A stretch of DNA of 64,000 nt from Affinundibacterium seohonense (GTDB taxonomy: Bacteria; Pseudomonadota; Gammaproteobacteria; Burkholderiales; Burkholderiaceae_D), in NCBI RefSeq assembly GCF_014284305.1, contig NZ_JACOFW010000001.1:372001-436000 (forward strand), given 5' to 3'. Both the position numbers and the translations under genes were made by a program. The notes under the pieces were generated by a model. It did not search any database and was not told the DNA's origin. It saw nothing but the letters and a program-made list of their open reading frames with translations. Shown here in pieces: positions 1-9,245 of the stretch (the stretch's first letter is position 1; the number at the start of each line of letters is the position of its first letter).

Positions 1-94
1 AAACTGACGTGGGATCAGATTATTTAATGAATAAATAATAAGCAAGCTTTTTAGCTATGTTTGTTGCTTTTTGAGATGGGTGTCTCTTGTTGTT
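1..94. repeat. Copy A of a ~93-bp direct repeat (transposase-associated)
   Basis: This copy matches 164-256 closely, with roughly ten differences, all in the middle. Both copies begin with an aaactga[c/t]gtgggatcag block and end with gagatgggtgtctcttgttgtt. The ctga...tcag arms can pair as a small hairpin. Beyond the shared end this copy runs into the start of a Y1 transposase gene, whereas copy B runs into lysS, so the boundary at position 94/256 is sharp. Such gtggga/tcag palindromes resemble the REP-like ends carried by RAYT transposases. It may extend left of the window. Confidence 0.8.
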
Positions 95-137
95 GTGTCG
101 CGTCCAAGGACACATATCGATTACGAGCCATTGGCAT
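51..137 (-). pseudogene. Truncated start of an IS200-like / REP-associated (Y1) transposase
   Basis: A strong ribosome binding site (ggaggtgag) precedes an ATG at 137 on the minus strand. The peptide starts MPMARNRYVSLDAT, which I recognise as the usual opening of a proteobacterial Y1_Tnp (RAYT-type) transposase; intact relatives continue with a tyrosine/histidine/cysteine-rich stretch. Here the similarity stops after about 14 residues, where copy A of the 93-bp repeat begins, and the frame ends at a TAA after 28 residues. The HUH and catalytic tyrosine motifs are absent, so it cannot be active. It is probably the remnant of an internal deletion, leaving a gene start fused to an element end. 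Confidence 0.7.
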
Positions 138-163
138 GATCTCACCTCCGTTTTTACGGTTGA

Positions 164-256
164 AAACTGATGTGGGATCAGATTATTTAATTGGTAAATA
201 ATAAGCAAGTGTTTTAATTAATTTGTTGCTTTTTGAGATGGGTGTCTCTTGTTGTT
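164..256. repeat. Copy B of the ~93-bp direct repeat, abutting lysS
   Basis: This is the second copy of the repeat at 1-94, in the same orientation, with the gtgggatcag block at 171-180. Its last shared bases (gttgtt, 251-256) are followed at once by codons homologous to LysS. The repeat therefore replaces the expected 5' part of lysS and supplies the only upstream region of the fragment seen here. Confidence 0.8.
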
Positions 257-1403
257 AGAAGGTGTTTTGTTCAAAACCAAGACTGACGAGTTGACTGTCA
301 AAGTGACGAAATTGCGCTTGCTGACTAAATCGTTGCGCCCTCTTCCTGATAAATTCCACGGCTTATCCAATCAAGAGACAAAATACCGTCAGCGTTACGT
401 CGATTTGATCATGAGCGAAGAAACCCGTCGCACATTCAAAGCGCGTACCGCAGCGATGAACTCCATTCGTAGCTTCATGAACAGCCATGATTTCATGGAA
501 GTGGAAACACCGATGTTGCACGTCATTCCTGGCGGCGCGGCAGCAAAACCTTTCATCACACATCACAATGCGCTGGATATGGAAATGTATCTGCGTATCG
601 CACCAGAATTGTATTTGAAGCGCTTGGTCGTCGGCGGTTTTGATCGCGTGTTTGAAGTCAATCGGAACTTCCGTAACGAAGGCGTCTCACCACGTCACAA
701 TCCAGAATTCACGATGATGGAATTCTATGCGGCGTATGTGGATTACAAATGGTTGATGGACTTTACCGAAGAAGTGATTCGTAAAGCGGCGGTCGATGCA
801 CACGGCACAGCGGTATTAACTTACCAAGGTAAGGAATTAGATTTATCCAAGCCATTCCAACGCTTAACTATCGTCGGCGCAATCAATAAATACGCACCGC
901 ATTACACAGCAGAACAATTGAATGATGCTGAGTTTATTAAAACTGAATTAAAAAAGTTTGGCGTGAAACCTTTCGCCACGGCTGGCTTGGGTGCATTGCA
1001 ATTGGCCTTGTTTGAAGAAACGGCAGAGGCGCAATTGTGGGAGCCGACTTACATTATCGACTACCCAGCTGAAGTATCACCTTTGGCACGTGCTTCTGAC
1101 ACTGTCGCGGGGATTACAGAACGCTTTGAGTTGTTCATGACTGGCCGTGAAATCGCAAACGGCTTCTCTGAATTAAACGACGCAGAAGATCAAGCAGCGC
1201 GCTTCATGGCACAAGTTGCCGCCAAAGATGCTGGTGATGAAGAAGCTATGTATTACGACGCCGATTACATTCGTGCTTTGGAATACGGCCTGCCACCAAC
1301 CGGCGGTTGTGGCATCGGCATTGATCGTTTGATGATGTTGATCACGGATTCACCAAATATTCGTGACGTGATTTTGTTCCCACATTTGCGTCGTGAAGAT
1401 TGA
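249..1403 (+). pseudogene. lysS: Lysyl-tRNA synthetase (class II), 5'-truncated
   Basis: This is the catalytic part of class II lysyl-tRNA synthetase, which charges tRNA-Lys in the cytoplasm. Class II motifs are intact: motif 1 near residues 82-90, motif 2 with FRNEG at 141-145, motif 3 with GIGIDR at 355-360. The protein reads 384 residues against about 505 in E. coli. Similarity begins at [11 protein letters not shown], roughly E. coli residue 123, so nearly all of the N-terminal OB-fold anticodon-binding domain is missing. The open frame can start only at a TTG (249) lying inside the direct repeat; gagatggg at 235-242 could by chance act as a ribosome binding site. No ATG occurs before residue 55. 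Either the gene is interrupted with its first part left of the window, or this is a displaced fragment and an intact lysine enzyme exists elsewhere. Confidence 0.85.
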
Positions 1404-1421
1404 TTTCTTAGTCGCTTGAAG

Positions 1422-1455
1422 AAAAAAAGGAAACTTGATGAGTTTCCTTTTTTTT
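1422..1455 (+). terminator. Rho-independent terminator after lysS
   Basis: The stem aaaaggaaact (1425-1435) pairs with agtttcctttt (1441-1451) across a 5-nt loop and is followed by a T run. Confidence 0.85.
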
Positions 1456-1726
1456 ATTCACTTTTGTCTTGGTGCGCTACAAAATCCGCCAACGACAACG
1501 ATCATCTGAAAATGAATTTATGTCGGTTGTAAACTCCTGACAATCGAGGACTAATGCGCTTTTCGAACTTCTTTCTTGGACCGAAGACAAAACGGCAATG
1601 ATGCCAACAAAAAGCCCTAATTTACTCTTGAATTATCTTGCTTGTGTGAACGATATTCACTAGTCTATCAAAACACCATTAAACTGGTTTCCCCGCCATT
1701 ACTGCATTTCAATAAGGATTGCTGAC
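1456..1726. other. Intergenic region, nothing recognised
   Basis: This is the gap between the lysS terminator and iorA. I see no open frame, tRNA or obvious repeat. It presumably carries the iorAB promoter; an aagga ribosome binding site lies just before the iorA ATG. Confidence 0.5.
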
Positions 1727-2185
1727 ATGATTAAGTTAAACGTAAATACCAAAGAAAGTGCCCTCGATCTGGCACCTGACACCCCAGTTTTATGGGCAAT
1801 TCGTGATGGACTTGGGCTCAGCGGTACCAAATATGGCTGTGGCGTTGCACAATGTGGCGCTTGCACCGTGCATCTTGATGGCCAGGCGATTCGATCATGC
1901 GTAACCCCGATTTCGGCAGCCAATGGGCGCAAGCTCACCACCATAGAGGCTATTGCCAACGACAAAGTTGGTCGCGCAGTACAACAGGCTTGGATTACCC
2001 ACGACGTAGCGCAATGTGGCTACTGTCAAAGCGGACAAATCATGAGTGCAACCGCCTTATTGAAAACCAATAAAAAACCGAGTGACGCCGATATCGATGC
2101 GGCGATGTCGGGCAATATCTGCCGATGTGGTACCTATCAGCGTATACGCAGTGCGATCAAAGCCGCCGCTGCCAATTTGAACTAG
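1727..2185 (+). CDS. iorA: Isoquinoline 1-oxidoreductase-type alpha subunit, [2Fe-2S] protein
   Basis: This is the small iron-sulfur subunit of a xanthine-oxidase-family molybdenum hydroxylase; it carries electrons from the molybdenum subunit. At 152 residues it has the usual length. A plant-type [2Fe-2S] site is visible in CGVAQCGAC plus a later Cys, and the helical second cluster domain has CGYCQSGQ and [11 protein letters not shown]. There is no signal peptide. It is followed after 64 bp by the large subunit iorB. The family oxidises N-heterocycles or aldehydes; the real substrate cannot be told from sequence, and no degradative genes are nearby. Confidence 0.9.
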   Translation: MIKLNVNTKESALDLAPDTPVLWAIRDGLGLSGTKYGCGVAQCGACTVHLDGQAIRSCVTPISAANGRKLTTIEAIANDKVGRAVQQAWITHDVAQCGYCQSGQIMSATALLKTNKKPSDADIDAAMSGNICRCGTYQRIRSAIKAAAANLN

Positions 2186-2249
2186 CAATCTTTTCAGCAC
2201 ATTCCTAAGTTCATGCGTTCTATACAAAAAGCACAAAAAGGATATTGAC

Positions 2250-4502
2250 ATGCATTTTCAGCCAACCAATAAAGACTTAAGCCAACTTCCCAAAGGAATC
2301 GCGGCCTTAATCGAAAAACAAACCGCAAGTCGCAATGAGACAAGCGCCCCATCGCGTCGGCAATTCTTAAAAATGAGCGTCGCTGGTGGTTTTGCCTTGG
2401 GAATGTTCCCCGCGATGGCACAGACCGACAAAGCCCCTCCAGGATTGAAAGCGTTTGAACAACCACTTGCCTTTTTACAGATTGCCAACGACGGCACCGT
2501 TACAGTCACGATCAATCGTCTCGAATTTGGGCAAGGTGTACACACTGCTCTGCCTATGATTTTGGCCGAAGAATTGGATGTGGATTGGAGTAAAGTTAAG
2601 GCGATTCATGGTAGTGCTGATCCGGCCTATGTCGATCCGGCTTTTGGCATGCATTTGACTGGTGGCTCCGGCTCCATTAAGAATTCTTACAAGCAGTATC
2701 GTGAATTAGGTGCCAGAGCCCGCGCCATGCTGGTTGCCGCTGCCGCCGCACAATGGCAAGTCAATCCCGATACATTACGGACCGATCGCAGCGCGGTAAT
2801 TCGGGCCGATGGCAAGACCTTAAGCTATGCTGAATTAGCTAACACGGCCATGAAACTCGCCGTACCTGATACGGTGAAGTTAAAAGATCCTAAGACTTTC
2901 AAAATTATTGGCAAACAAGTCGGTCGTCTCGATGCCAAAGATAAATCGACCGGACAGCAGCAATTTGGCATCGATGTTCATTTACCAGGCATGCTAACCG
3001 CGGTGATTGCCCACCCACCAGTATTTGGTGCAAAGCTAAGATCTTTTGACGATAGCGCTGCTAAACAAATTAAAGGTGTCCGTGCTGTTTTGAAAATTGC
3101 CGTCGATCGTGGTGGCGAAGGTGTGGCGATCATTGCCGATGGTTTCTGGCCAGCCAAACAAGGGCGAGATGCATTGAAAGTGGATTGGGATAGTAGTGGT
3201 GTCGACAAAGTTGATAGCCTTACCCAACTCAAACAATATCAAGACTTGGCAAAAACCACCGGCAAATTACATTTCGATGCCGATGTCAGCAAACTAGCGA
3301 CCGCCACAAAAAAGATCAGCGCGGAGTTCACCTTTCCCTACTTAGCCCATGCTGCGATGGAGCCACTGAACTGCACGGTTCAATTGAGTGCCGACAAGAG
3401 TAAGGCTGAACTATGGGTTGGCACGCAAATGCCCGGCGTAGAGACGATGGCTGCGGCACAGACGCTGGGAATTTCACCGCAACATGTGATGCTGCATGTA
3501 CAAATGGCGGGCGGTGGGTTTGGACGACGTGCGGTACCTAATTGTGATTACGTGATTGAGTCTTGTCAGGTGGCGAAAGCTGCTCACGCTGCAGGAATTC
3601 AGGCCCCCATCCGTACTATCTGGAGCCGTGAGGATGACATTAAGGGAGGTTACTACCGACCTATGCATGTTCATCGTGCAGAGATTGGCTTAGATGAACA
3701 AGGGCAAATTCAAGCATGGGATCATGTCATCGTTGGCCAATCTATCGTTTCTGGCACCCCATTCGAAGGTTTCCTTGTCAAAAAAGGTATCGATGGCACT
3801 GCGATTGAAGGAATGCGAGATCCATATGAAATACCAATGCGCTTGTCGGTACATCACCCTAAAGTTAACGTCCCAGTCTTGTGGTGGCGTAGCGTAGGCT
3901 CTACACATACCGCCTATGTGATGGAAACCTTGATTGATGAAATTGCCCGTAATGCCAAACAAGATCCTGTAGCTTATCGTTTAAAGCAATTCGGCGATAA
4001 ACATCCGCGTCATACTGCGGCATTAAAGTTAGCCGTAGAAAAATCCGGCTACAACAAACGTCGCTTGCCCAAAGGTCATGCTTGGGGCGTCGCTGTCCAT
4101 GAATCGTTTGAAACTGTAGTTGCCTATGTCGTCACCGCCTCAATTCAGAATGGGCAGGCAAAATTACATACAGCGACGGCAGGCGTGCATTGCAATCTGG
4201 CTGTCAACCCCAAAACCATCGAAGCGCAAGTTCAGGGCGCTGCTTTAATGGGGCTAGGTATGTGTCTAGAAAACGCAGCAATTACGTTAAAAGATGGCGT
4301 GGTTGAGCAAAGCAATTTTGGCGATTATGCAGTCGCTCGCATCACCGATATGCCACAGGTGAGTGTGCATATTGTTCCGAGTGCCGACCCGCCAACCGGT
4401 ATGGGCGAGCCCGGTTTACCTCCTTTGGCGCCAGCATTTGGGAATGCGATTGCTAAGTTAGTAGGCAAGGCACCTAGAAGCTTGCCATTTAAATTAAGCT
4501 AA
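2250..4502 (+). CDS. iorB: Isoquinoline 1-oxidoreductase-type beta subunit, molybdopterin-binding
   Basis: This is the molybdopterin-binding catalytic subunit of a two-subunit aldehyde/N-heterocycle oxidase (xanthine oxidase superfamily), 750 residues. The twin-arginine motif SRRQFLK at about residues 36-42, followed by a hydrophobic stretch ending AMA, indicates Tat export of the folded enzyme; cofactor-less IorA probably rides along with it. Cofactor and active-site signatures include GGGFGRR mid-protein and GMGEPGLPPLAPA near the C-terminus, where the Glu is the expected general base. It starts with ATG behind aaaagga. No XdhC-type maturation gene or cytochrome partner is adjacent. The name follows the family; the substrate is unknown. 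Confidence 0.9.
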   Translation: MHFQPTNKDLSQLPKGIAALIEKQTASRNETSAPSRRQFLKMSVAGGFALGMFPAMAQTDKAPPGLKAFEQPLAFLQIANDGTVTVTINRLEFGQGVHTALPMILAEELDVDWSKVKAIHGSADPAYVDPAFGMHLTGGSGSIKNSYKQYRELGARARAMLVAAAAAQWQVNPDTLRTDRSAVIRADGKTLSYAELANTAMKLAVPDTVKLKDPKTFKIIGKQVGRLDAKDKSTGQQQFGIDVHLPGMLTAVIAHPPVFGAKLRSFDDSAAKQIKGVRAVLKIAVDRGGEGVAIIADGFWPAKQGRDALKVDWDSSGVDKVDSLTQLKQYQDLAKTTGKLHFDADVSKLATATKKISAEFTFPYLAHAAMEPLNCTVQLSADKSKAELWVGTQMPGVETMAAAQTLGISPQHVMLHVQMAGGGFGRRAVPNCDYVIESCQVAKAAHAAGIQAPIRTIWSREDDIKGGYYRPMHVHRAEIGLDEQGQIQAWDHVIVGQSIVSGTPFEGFLVKKGIDGTAIEGMRDPYEIPMRLSVHHPKVNVPVLWWRSVGSTHTAYVMETLIDEIARNAKQDPVAYRLKQFGDKHPRHTAALKLAVEKSGYNKRRLPKGHAWGVAVHESFETVVAYVVTASIQNGQAKLHTATAGVHCNLAVNPKTIEAQVQGAALMGLGMCLENAAITLKDGVVEQSNFGDYAVARITDMPQVSVHIVPSADPPTGMGEPGLPPLAPAFGNAIAKLVGKAPRSLPFKLS

Positions 4503-4544
4503 AACTGAGTTGAGCTAAAACTGAACTAAATTTAAGGTTCGCCC

Positions 4545-4586
4545 AAAAAAAATAGCCCCGAAACAATGTTAGGGGCTATTTTTATT
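4545..4586. terminator. Bidirectional rho-independent terminator
   Basis: The stem aaaatagcccc (4549-4559) pairs with ggggctattttt (4572-4583), with an A run before and a T run after. It can serve both iorB and the convergent small gene at 4602-5027. Confidence 0.85.
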
Positions 4587-4601
4587 TCAGAACAGTATTT
4601 G

Positions 4602-5027
4602 TTAGTCGTGCTTGTATTTGGAATGGTGCGCTTTAAAAAAACGAACAAAGATCAGACAAAATAAAGCGGCGGTTCCCGCCAACATAATGAGCAAAAAATA
4701 GAGAACTGGTTTTTCCAGCGGCAATTCACTGGTCATGTAAATCTGTCCTGGCTTGGTGACATATTTCCCATCCGGACTGATCATTCCACCATCCTTGGCA
4801 AGCTTCGGTACATTCTCACTGCCAGGCATAATGATCTTCGCAGTCACTGCCTGCCCCGCCACAATGGGAAATTCTTTCGTCGCTGTTTTTAATCCTTTGT
4901 TTTCACAAGGCTCCTTTGAAAACATTTTCTTGCCGTGACTATCCATGCAAACAAAAGCATCTGCGTGGGCATCATTGTGAAGAAAAACCAAAGAGAAAAT
5001 AAGTAAAATCGAAAAGTAACGCAGCAT
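4602..5027 (-). CDS. Small exported membrane protein, DUF4124-like start, unknown function
   Basis: I do not recognise a function. The 141-residue protein has a signal peptide (about residues 1-22, ending AHA-D). Next comes a short segment FVCMDSHGKKMFSKEPCENKG that resembles the start of DUF4124 domains, with two cysteines. A glycine/proline-rich middle follows, and then one strong transmembrane helix (about 107-130) before a basic, histidine-containing tail. It is probably anchored in the inner membrane with its middle in the periplasm. It stands alone, convergent to iorB, with a shared terminator. Confidence 0.7.
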   Translation of the reverse strand: MLRYFSILLIFSLVFLHNDAHADAFVCMDSHGKKMFSKEPCENKGLKTATKEFPIVAGQAVTAKIIMPGSENVPKLAKDGGMISPDGKYVTKPGQIYMTSELPLEKPVLYFLLIMLAGTAALFCLIFVRFFKAHHSKYKHD

Positions 5028-5130
5028 AAGAATTCACTAAAAAAATGATCAAGCCAGAATAAGCGGCGATGGTATCAGAGCACGGTGAGCTTAGGTAATT
5101 TTTAAGCAAATGCTTGGTATGTTAAGCCTA

Positions 5131-5157
5131 TTTTTAGGACGATCTATTTCCTAAAAA
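5131..5157. repeat. Perfect 9-bp inverted repeat in a divergent intergenic region
   Basis: tttttagga (5131-5139) and tcctaaaaa (5149-5157) are separated by 9 bp. The repeat lies about 100 bp upstream of the minus-strand gene at 4602-5027 and 130 bp upstream of the plus-strand gene at 5286. It has no T tail suiting a terminator, so an operator is possible. Confidence 0.5.
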
Positions 5158-5285
5158 GACACAATAACAGGCATTCAAGTTTATTTCTCGTCGCAACTAC
5201 GGAAAAGCGATGAACTTATAGTATATTTTCAAGAGTAGCGAAAAATCTGCCACTATACGAAAACCGATCAACTGATTCAAGCCTC

Positions 5286-5969
5286 ATGCAAATCACTATC
5301 TACGATAAAACCGACAAGGGCCGCGAAGAAATCGCCACCCGCAAATGGCATCTACCCTCTCGTATGCGTTCACTATTGGTACTGATTGATGGGAAAAAAA
5401 CCGATGCCGATATCGTGCAAAAAATCGGCGGTCTAGGTTTAAATCTACAAAGTTTGCAAGAACTAAAAGATGAGGATTTCATTCAACGTGTTTACGTAGA
5501 ATCTGATCAAGTTGATACGCAGTTGGTGTTGAATTCAAATGATTTAGATTTAACGGTGACACCTTCCGAATTAAGTTTAAGTTCAAATACACTTGGCTCG
5601 ATTGATGCGTTGGAAGAGTCGCAAACGATTTTCGAACCAGCAGAAGATGAAGAAGTTGTATGGAACAACAATCTTGATGCTTTACTCGCCAAATATGATG
5701 ACGATGATAGTCGAGAAAATCGCGTCGATATGATGAAGCGCTATTTGGCAGAACACATTAAAGAGAATCTCGGTTTAAGAGGATTCTTCTTGCAAAGAAA
5801 ACTGCAAAAAGCTCGTAGTCTGGAGGATCTTCATGTCTTCCGTCATCCTTTCATAGCCGCTATTTTGCATGCAAAAGGCAAAGACAAGGCGGTCGAATTG
5901 CGTGATGAATTTGATTCACGTATGTATATTCGCTTCTCTCTCGATGATCCTGAATTCTTAGATAATTGA
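5286..5969 (+). CDS. Conserved hypothetical cytoplasmic protein, 227 aa
   Basis: I do not recognise an assigned function. There is no signal peptide or membrane segment. The N-terminal 70 residues look like a small winged-helix-like or wHTH-type fold (LPSRMRSLLVLIDGKKT, then a Leu-rich helix). The middle (about 75-150) is acidic and probably disordered, with DDDD near residue 140. The C-terminal part (about 150-210) is basic and helical. ATG at 5286 follows a 258-bp gap. The gene is single, with its own terminator. Confidence 0.7.
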   Translation: MQITIYDKTDKGREEIATRKWHLPSRMRSLLVLIDGKKTDADIVQKIGGLGLNLQSLQELKDEDFIQRVYVESDQVDTQLVLNSNDLDLTVTPSELSLSSNTLGSIDALEESQTIFEPAEDEEVVWNNNLDALLAKYDDDDSRENRVDMMKRYLAEHIKENLGLRGFFLQRKLQKARSLEDLHVFRHPFIAAILHAKGKDKAVELRDEFDSRMYIRFSLDDPEFLDN

Positions 5970-6003
5970 TCCGATAAGCTTGATATTAACCAGCGTTCCA
6001 AAT

Positions 6004-6037
6004 AAAAAAGACCAGAAAATTTCTGGTCTTTTTTTAC
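6004..6037. terminator. Bidirectional rho-independent terminator
   Basis: A near-perfect palindrome, aaaaagaccagaaa paired with tttctggtctttttt, lies between the convergent gene at 5286-5969 and ybiT. Confidence 0.85.
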
Positions 6038-6054
6038 GTTAAAGCATTGCAAAC

Positions 6055-7656
6055 TTATTCAATACCTTGACTAGTCAAATACTCTTCGTAGGTACCACGG
6101 AAATCGATAATCTTACCGTCCTTAACTTCTAAAACACGGGTCGCCAATGATGAAACGAATTCACGATCATGTGAAACGAAAATCAGCGTGCCTGCATATT
6201 TTTCCAAGGCGATATTCAAGGATTCGATTGATTCCATATCCATATGGTTAGTCGGTTCATCCATTAACAACACATTATGGCGACCCAGCATCAATTTACC
6301 GTAGGTCATGCGCCCTTTTTCACCACCGGATAACACTTTGACGGACTTTTTAACGTCATCACCACTGAACAGCAAACGACCGAGAATTGAACGCACCGCC
6401 TGATCATCATCGCCCTCTTGCGTGTACATTCCCATCCAATCGGTCAGATTTTTATCCGATGCAAAATTTTCCGCAGGATCTTGTGGCATGTAACCTGGAT
6501 TCGCATTTTCTGCCCATTTCACTTCACCGCGATCCGCCGTTAAGCCGCAAAGATCGGCACCACCTATGCAACGCAACAAAGTGGTCTTACCTGCACCATT
6601 GGCGCCGATGATGGCGATACGCTCACCAGCTTCTACCATGATGTCAAAACTATCGAACAATTTTTGATCATAGGCTTTGGACAGATGCTGGACTTCGACT
6701 GCCAAACGATGCAATTTTTTCTCGCCATCAAAACGGATGAACGGATTCTGACGACTCGATGGTTTGACGTCTTCAATCTTAATTTTTTCGATTTGTTTCG
6801 CACGTGACGTTGCTTGGCGCGCTTTCGATTTATTCGCTGAGAAACGGCGAACGAAGTCTTGTAACTCTAAAACCTTGTCTTTGGCTTTAGCATTATTGGC
6901 TAATTGTTGCGCACGAGCTTGTGAAGATGCCAACATGTATTCGTCATAATTACCCGGATATACCTTCAAAGTGCCGTAATCCATGTCGGCCATGTGGGTG
7001 CAGACTTGATTCAAAAAATGACGATCATGCGAGATGATAATCATGGTTGAATTACGCTGATTCAAAATATCTTCCAACCAGCGAATCGTGTTGATATCCA
7101 AGTTATTGGTTGGTTCATCCAGCAACAAAATATCCGGATTCGAGAACAACGCCTGCGCCAGCAATACACGTAGTTTCCAGCCTGGTGCGACAGAACTCAT
7201 CAAACCCTGATGCTGGTCGGTAGGAATACCAACACCCAATAACAATTCACCAGCGCGGGCTTCCGCAGTGTAACCATCGTATTCGGCGAATCTTGCTTCT
7301 AAATCAGCCGCTTTCATATAATCGTCATCGGTGGCTTCAGGATTGGCATAAATCGCATCGCGCTCTGCCATCGCTGCCCACATTTCGGTATGTCCCATCA
7401 TGACGACATCGAGTACACGCATGTCTTCAAAAGCAAATTGATCCTGACGCAATTTACCTAATCGCTCATTTTGATCCAACATCACCGTACCGGAAGACTG
7501 ATCCAAGTCACCACCCAGGATTTTCATGAAAGTGGACTTGCCGCAACCATTGGCGCCGATCAAACCGTAGCGATTTCCTTCGCCGAACTTCACAGAGATG
7601 TTTTCAAACAGTGGCTTAGGGCCAAACTGCATGGTGATATTTGCTGTTGCTAACAC
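6055..7656 (-). CDS. ybiT: ABC-F family ATPase, YbiT-like
   Basis: This is a soluble twin-ATPase protein of the ABC-F group, which acts on the ribosome rather than in transport. It has 533 residues and aligns along its whole length with E. coli YbiT from memory. The first Walker A is GANGCGKST (about 34-42), with [11 protein letters not shown] as Walker B; the second is GANGAGKTT, with [11 protein letters not shown]. Both ABC signatures are present in degenerate or ABC-F form (APGWKLR and LSGGEKGR). The linker between the two domains is charged and helical, as expected for the P-site tRNA interaction motif. It is a single gene with ATG at 7656. Confidence 0.93.
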   Translation of the reverse strand: MLATANITMQFGPKPLFENISVKFGEGNRYGLIGANGCGKSTFMKILGGDLDQSSGTVMLDQNERLGKLRQDQFAFEDMRVLDVVMMGHTEMWAAMAERDAIYANPEATDDDYMKAADLEARFAEYDGYTAEARAGELLLGVGIPTDQHQGLMSSVAPGWKLRVLLAQALFSNPDILLLDEPTNNLDINTIRWLEDILNQRNSTMIIISHDRHFLNQVCTHMADMDYGTLKVYPGNYDEYMLASSQARAQQLANNAKAKDKVLELQDFVRRFSANKSKARQATSRAKQIEKIKIEDVKPSSRQNPFIRFDGEKKLHRLAVEVQHLSKAYDQKLFDSFDIMVEAGERIAIIGANGAGKTTLLRCIGGADLCGLTADRGEVKWAENANPGYMPQDPAENFASDKNLTDWMGMYTQEGDDDQAVRSILGRLLFSGDDVKKSVKVLSGGEKGRMTYGKLMLGRHNVLLMDEPTNHMDMESIESLNIALEKYAGTLIFVSHDREFVSSLATRVLEVKDGKIIDFRGTYEEYLTSQGIE

Positions 7657-7994
7657 GTTGAGACCTTTTTGCGTGGAATTAAATTAACCGCAGATTATAC
7701 CATTGTGCATTGCAACTACTCATAAAAACGACAGAAATTCAAACTCCTAAGTTTGCTGAAGTACGCTGAAATGTGCCGAAAAACTAATTAAATCGATTGA
7801 ATTCAAACGCATATGCACTTTAGGCAAGCAAATCAATCAGTTTTTTATTCTGCATAGAACCAGAAGAAATATTTAACAATATTTTGGAATTTAAGACACC
7901 AATTTAGTGACTTAAACCGTTAAAATGAATTTCCGTAAGGAAACTAATTTCTAGTGACTTCTGTTGTATTCCATTAAGTACCGAGGCAGTGAAC
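7657..7994. other. Divergent intergenic region, nothing recognised
   Basis: This AT-rich region of about 338 bp separates ybiT (minus) and the HD-GYP gene (plus). It should hold both promoters. There is a small tttcc-gtaa-ggaaa hairpin at 7930-7943 but no gene, RNA or repeat that I can name. Confidence 0.5.
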
Positions 7995-9236
7995 ATGCTT
8001 AAAAAAATCCCTGTCGAGCAATTGCGTGTTGGTATGTACCTGCAATCACTCTGCGGTTCATGGATCGACCATCCATTTTGGAGATCCAAATCTATCATTA
8101 CTGATCCTAGGGACATCACGCTCATTCGGCACAGTGGCATTTCAGAAGTTTGGATCAATCTGGACAAAGGTTCGGACGTCGATGCGGAGTCAAGCTTAGA
8201 ACATCAGCAAACTGTCTATCCACCACCAGGGGCAAACCTTGAAGCCACACTGGCTGTTGCAACACCGATAGTAAAAGTCAGGCCAAAAGCGAGCAGCATG
8301 AATGATGAGATGCAGCGAGCCGCCATGATATGCGCGAGGGCAAAAAAATCAGTGCAATCCATGTTTGAAGAAACGCGGATGGGAAAAGCGATTTCGGTCG
8401 ACCATGCAGGCGAGATCGTCCAAGACATTTCCTATTCGGTGATGCGCAATCCGAATGCGCTAATCAGTCTGGCACGCCTAAAAACTGCTGACGACTACAC
8501 CTATATGCACTCCGTCGCAGTATGCGCACTGATGGTCGCGCTTTCTCATCATTTAAATCTCGATGACGAGCAAACTCATGAAGCAGGTCTCGCCGGTCTA
8601 TTACATGATTTGGGCAAAGCAGTCACGCCGAGTGAAATTTTGCTAAAACCAGGCAAACTAACAAAGGAAGAATTCGACATCATGAAAACCCATCCTCAAG
8701 AAGGCTATCGCCTATTGACGGAAAATGGTTTTCATCACGCGGTCACTTTAGATGTCGTCTTACATCATCATGAACGTATTGATGGCAGTGGCTATCCACA
8801 TGGCTTGGCAGGAAACGAAATCTCATTATTCGCAAAAATGGGTGCGGTCTGCGACGTGTACGATGCCATTACGTCTAATCGTCCTTATAAAGCAGGTTGG
8901 GAGCCAGTCGAATCGATACAAAGAATGAGCGAATGGTGTGAAGCGCAATACGACAAAGATGTGTTTCAAGCGTTTGTCAGTAGTGTAGGAATTTATCCAG
9001 TTGGATCGCTGGTCAGGCTCTCCTCTGGACGTTTGGCCGTCGTGTTGGAACAATCCAAATCTTTAGTGGAGCCCAAAATCAAAATATTTTTCTCCACCAA
9101 GTCAAAGACTTACATTACGCCGCAAATCGTCGATCTTTCTCGTCCGACGATGGATTGTAAGCGCGAGAAGATCGTTGCGCATGAAGATGTCAGCAAATGG
9201 GCATTTAAGAATTTCAATGACATGTGGGTTGGGTAG
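7995..9236 (+). CDS. HD-GYP domain cyclic-di-GMP phosphodiesterase (DUF3391 N-terminus)
   Basis: The HD-GYP family hydrolyses the second messenger cyclic di-GMP. The N-terminal segment (about 1-130, KKIPVEQLRVGMYL) is the DUF3391 domain usual for this subgroup. The HD-GYP domain carries HDLGK at about 204-208 and HHERIDGSGYP at about 258-268, and the upstream metal-binding His is present (MHSVAV). It is therefore probably catalytically competent. I chose ATG 7995, which lies 8 nt after a gagg ribosome binding site; a GTG at 7989 in the same frame is too close to it. It is monocistronic and cytoplasmic. Confidence 0.9.
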   Translation: MLKKIPVEQLRVGMYLQSLCGSWIDHPFWRSKSIITDPRDITLIRHSGISEVWINLDKGSDVDAESSLEHQQTVYPPPGANLEATLAVATPIVKVRPKASSMNDEMQRAAMICARAKKSVQSMFEETRMGKAISVDHAGEIVQDISYSVMRNPNALISLARLKTADDYTYMHSVAVCALMVALSHHLNLDDEQTHEAGLAGLLHDLGKAVTPSEILLKPGKLTKEEFDIMKTHPQEGYRLLTENGFHHAVTLDVVLHHHERIDGSGYPHGLAGNEISLFAKMGAVCDVYDAITSNRPYKAGWEPVESIQRMSEWCEAQYDKDVFQAFVSSVGIYPVGSLVRLSSGRLAVVLEQSKSLVEPKIKIFFSTKSKTYITPQIVDLSRPTMDCKREKIVAHEDVSKWAFKNFNDMWVG

Positions 9237-9245
9237 AAAATAACA

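Noticed and set aside
20-208. 62-residue minus-strand open frame across the repeats
   Set aside because: It is out of frame with the transposase start, has no ribosome binding site of note and runs through both repeats; the real remnant is the shorter frame at 51-137.
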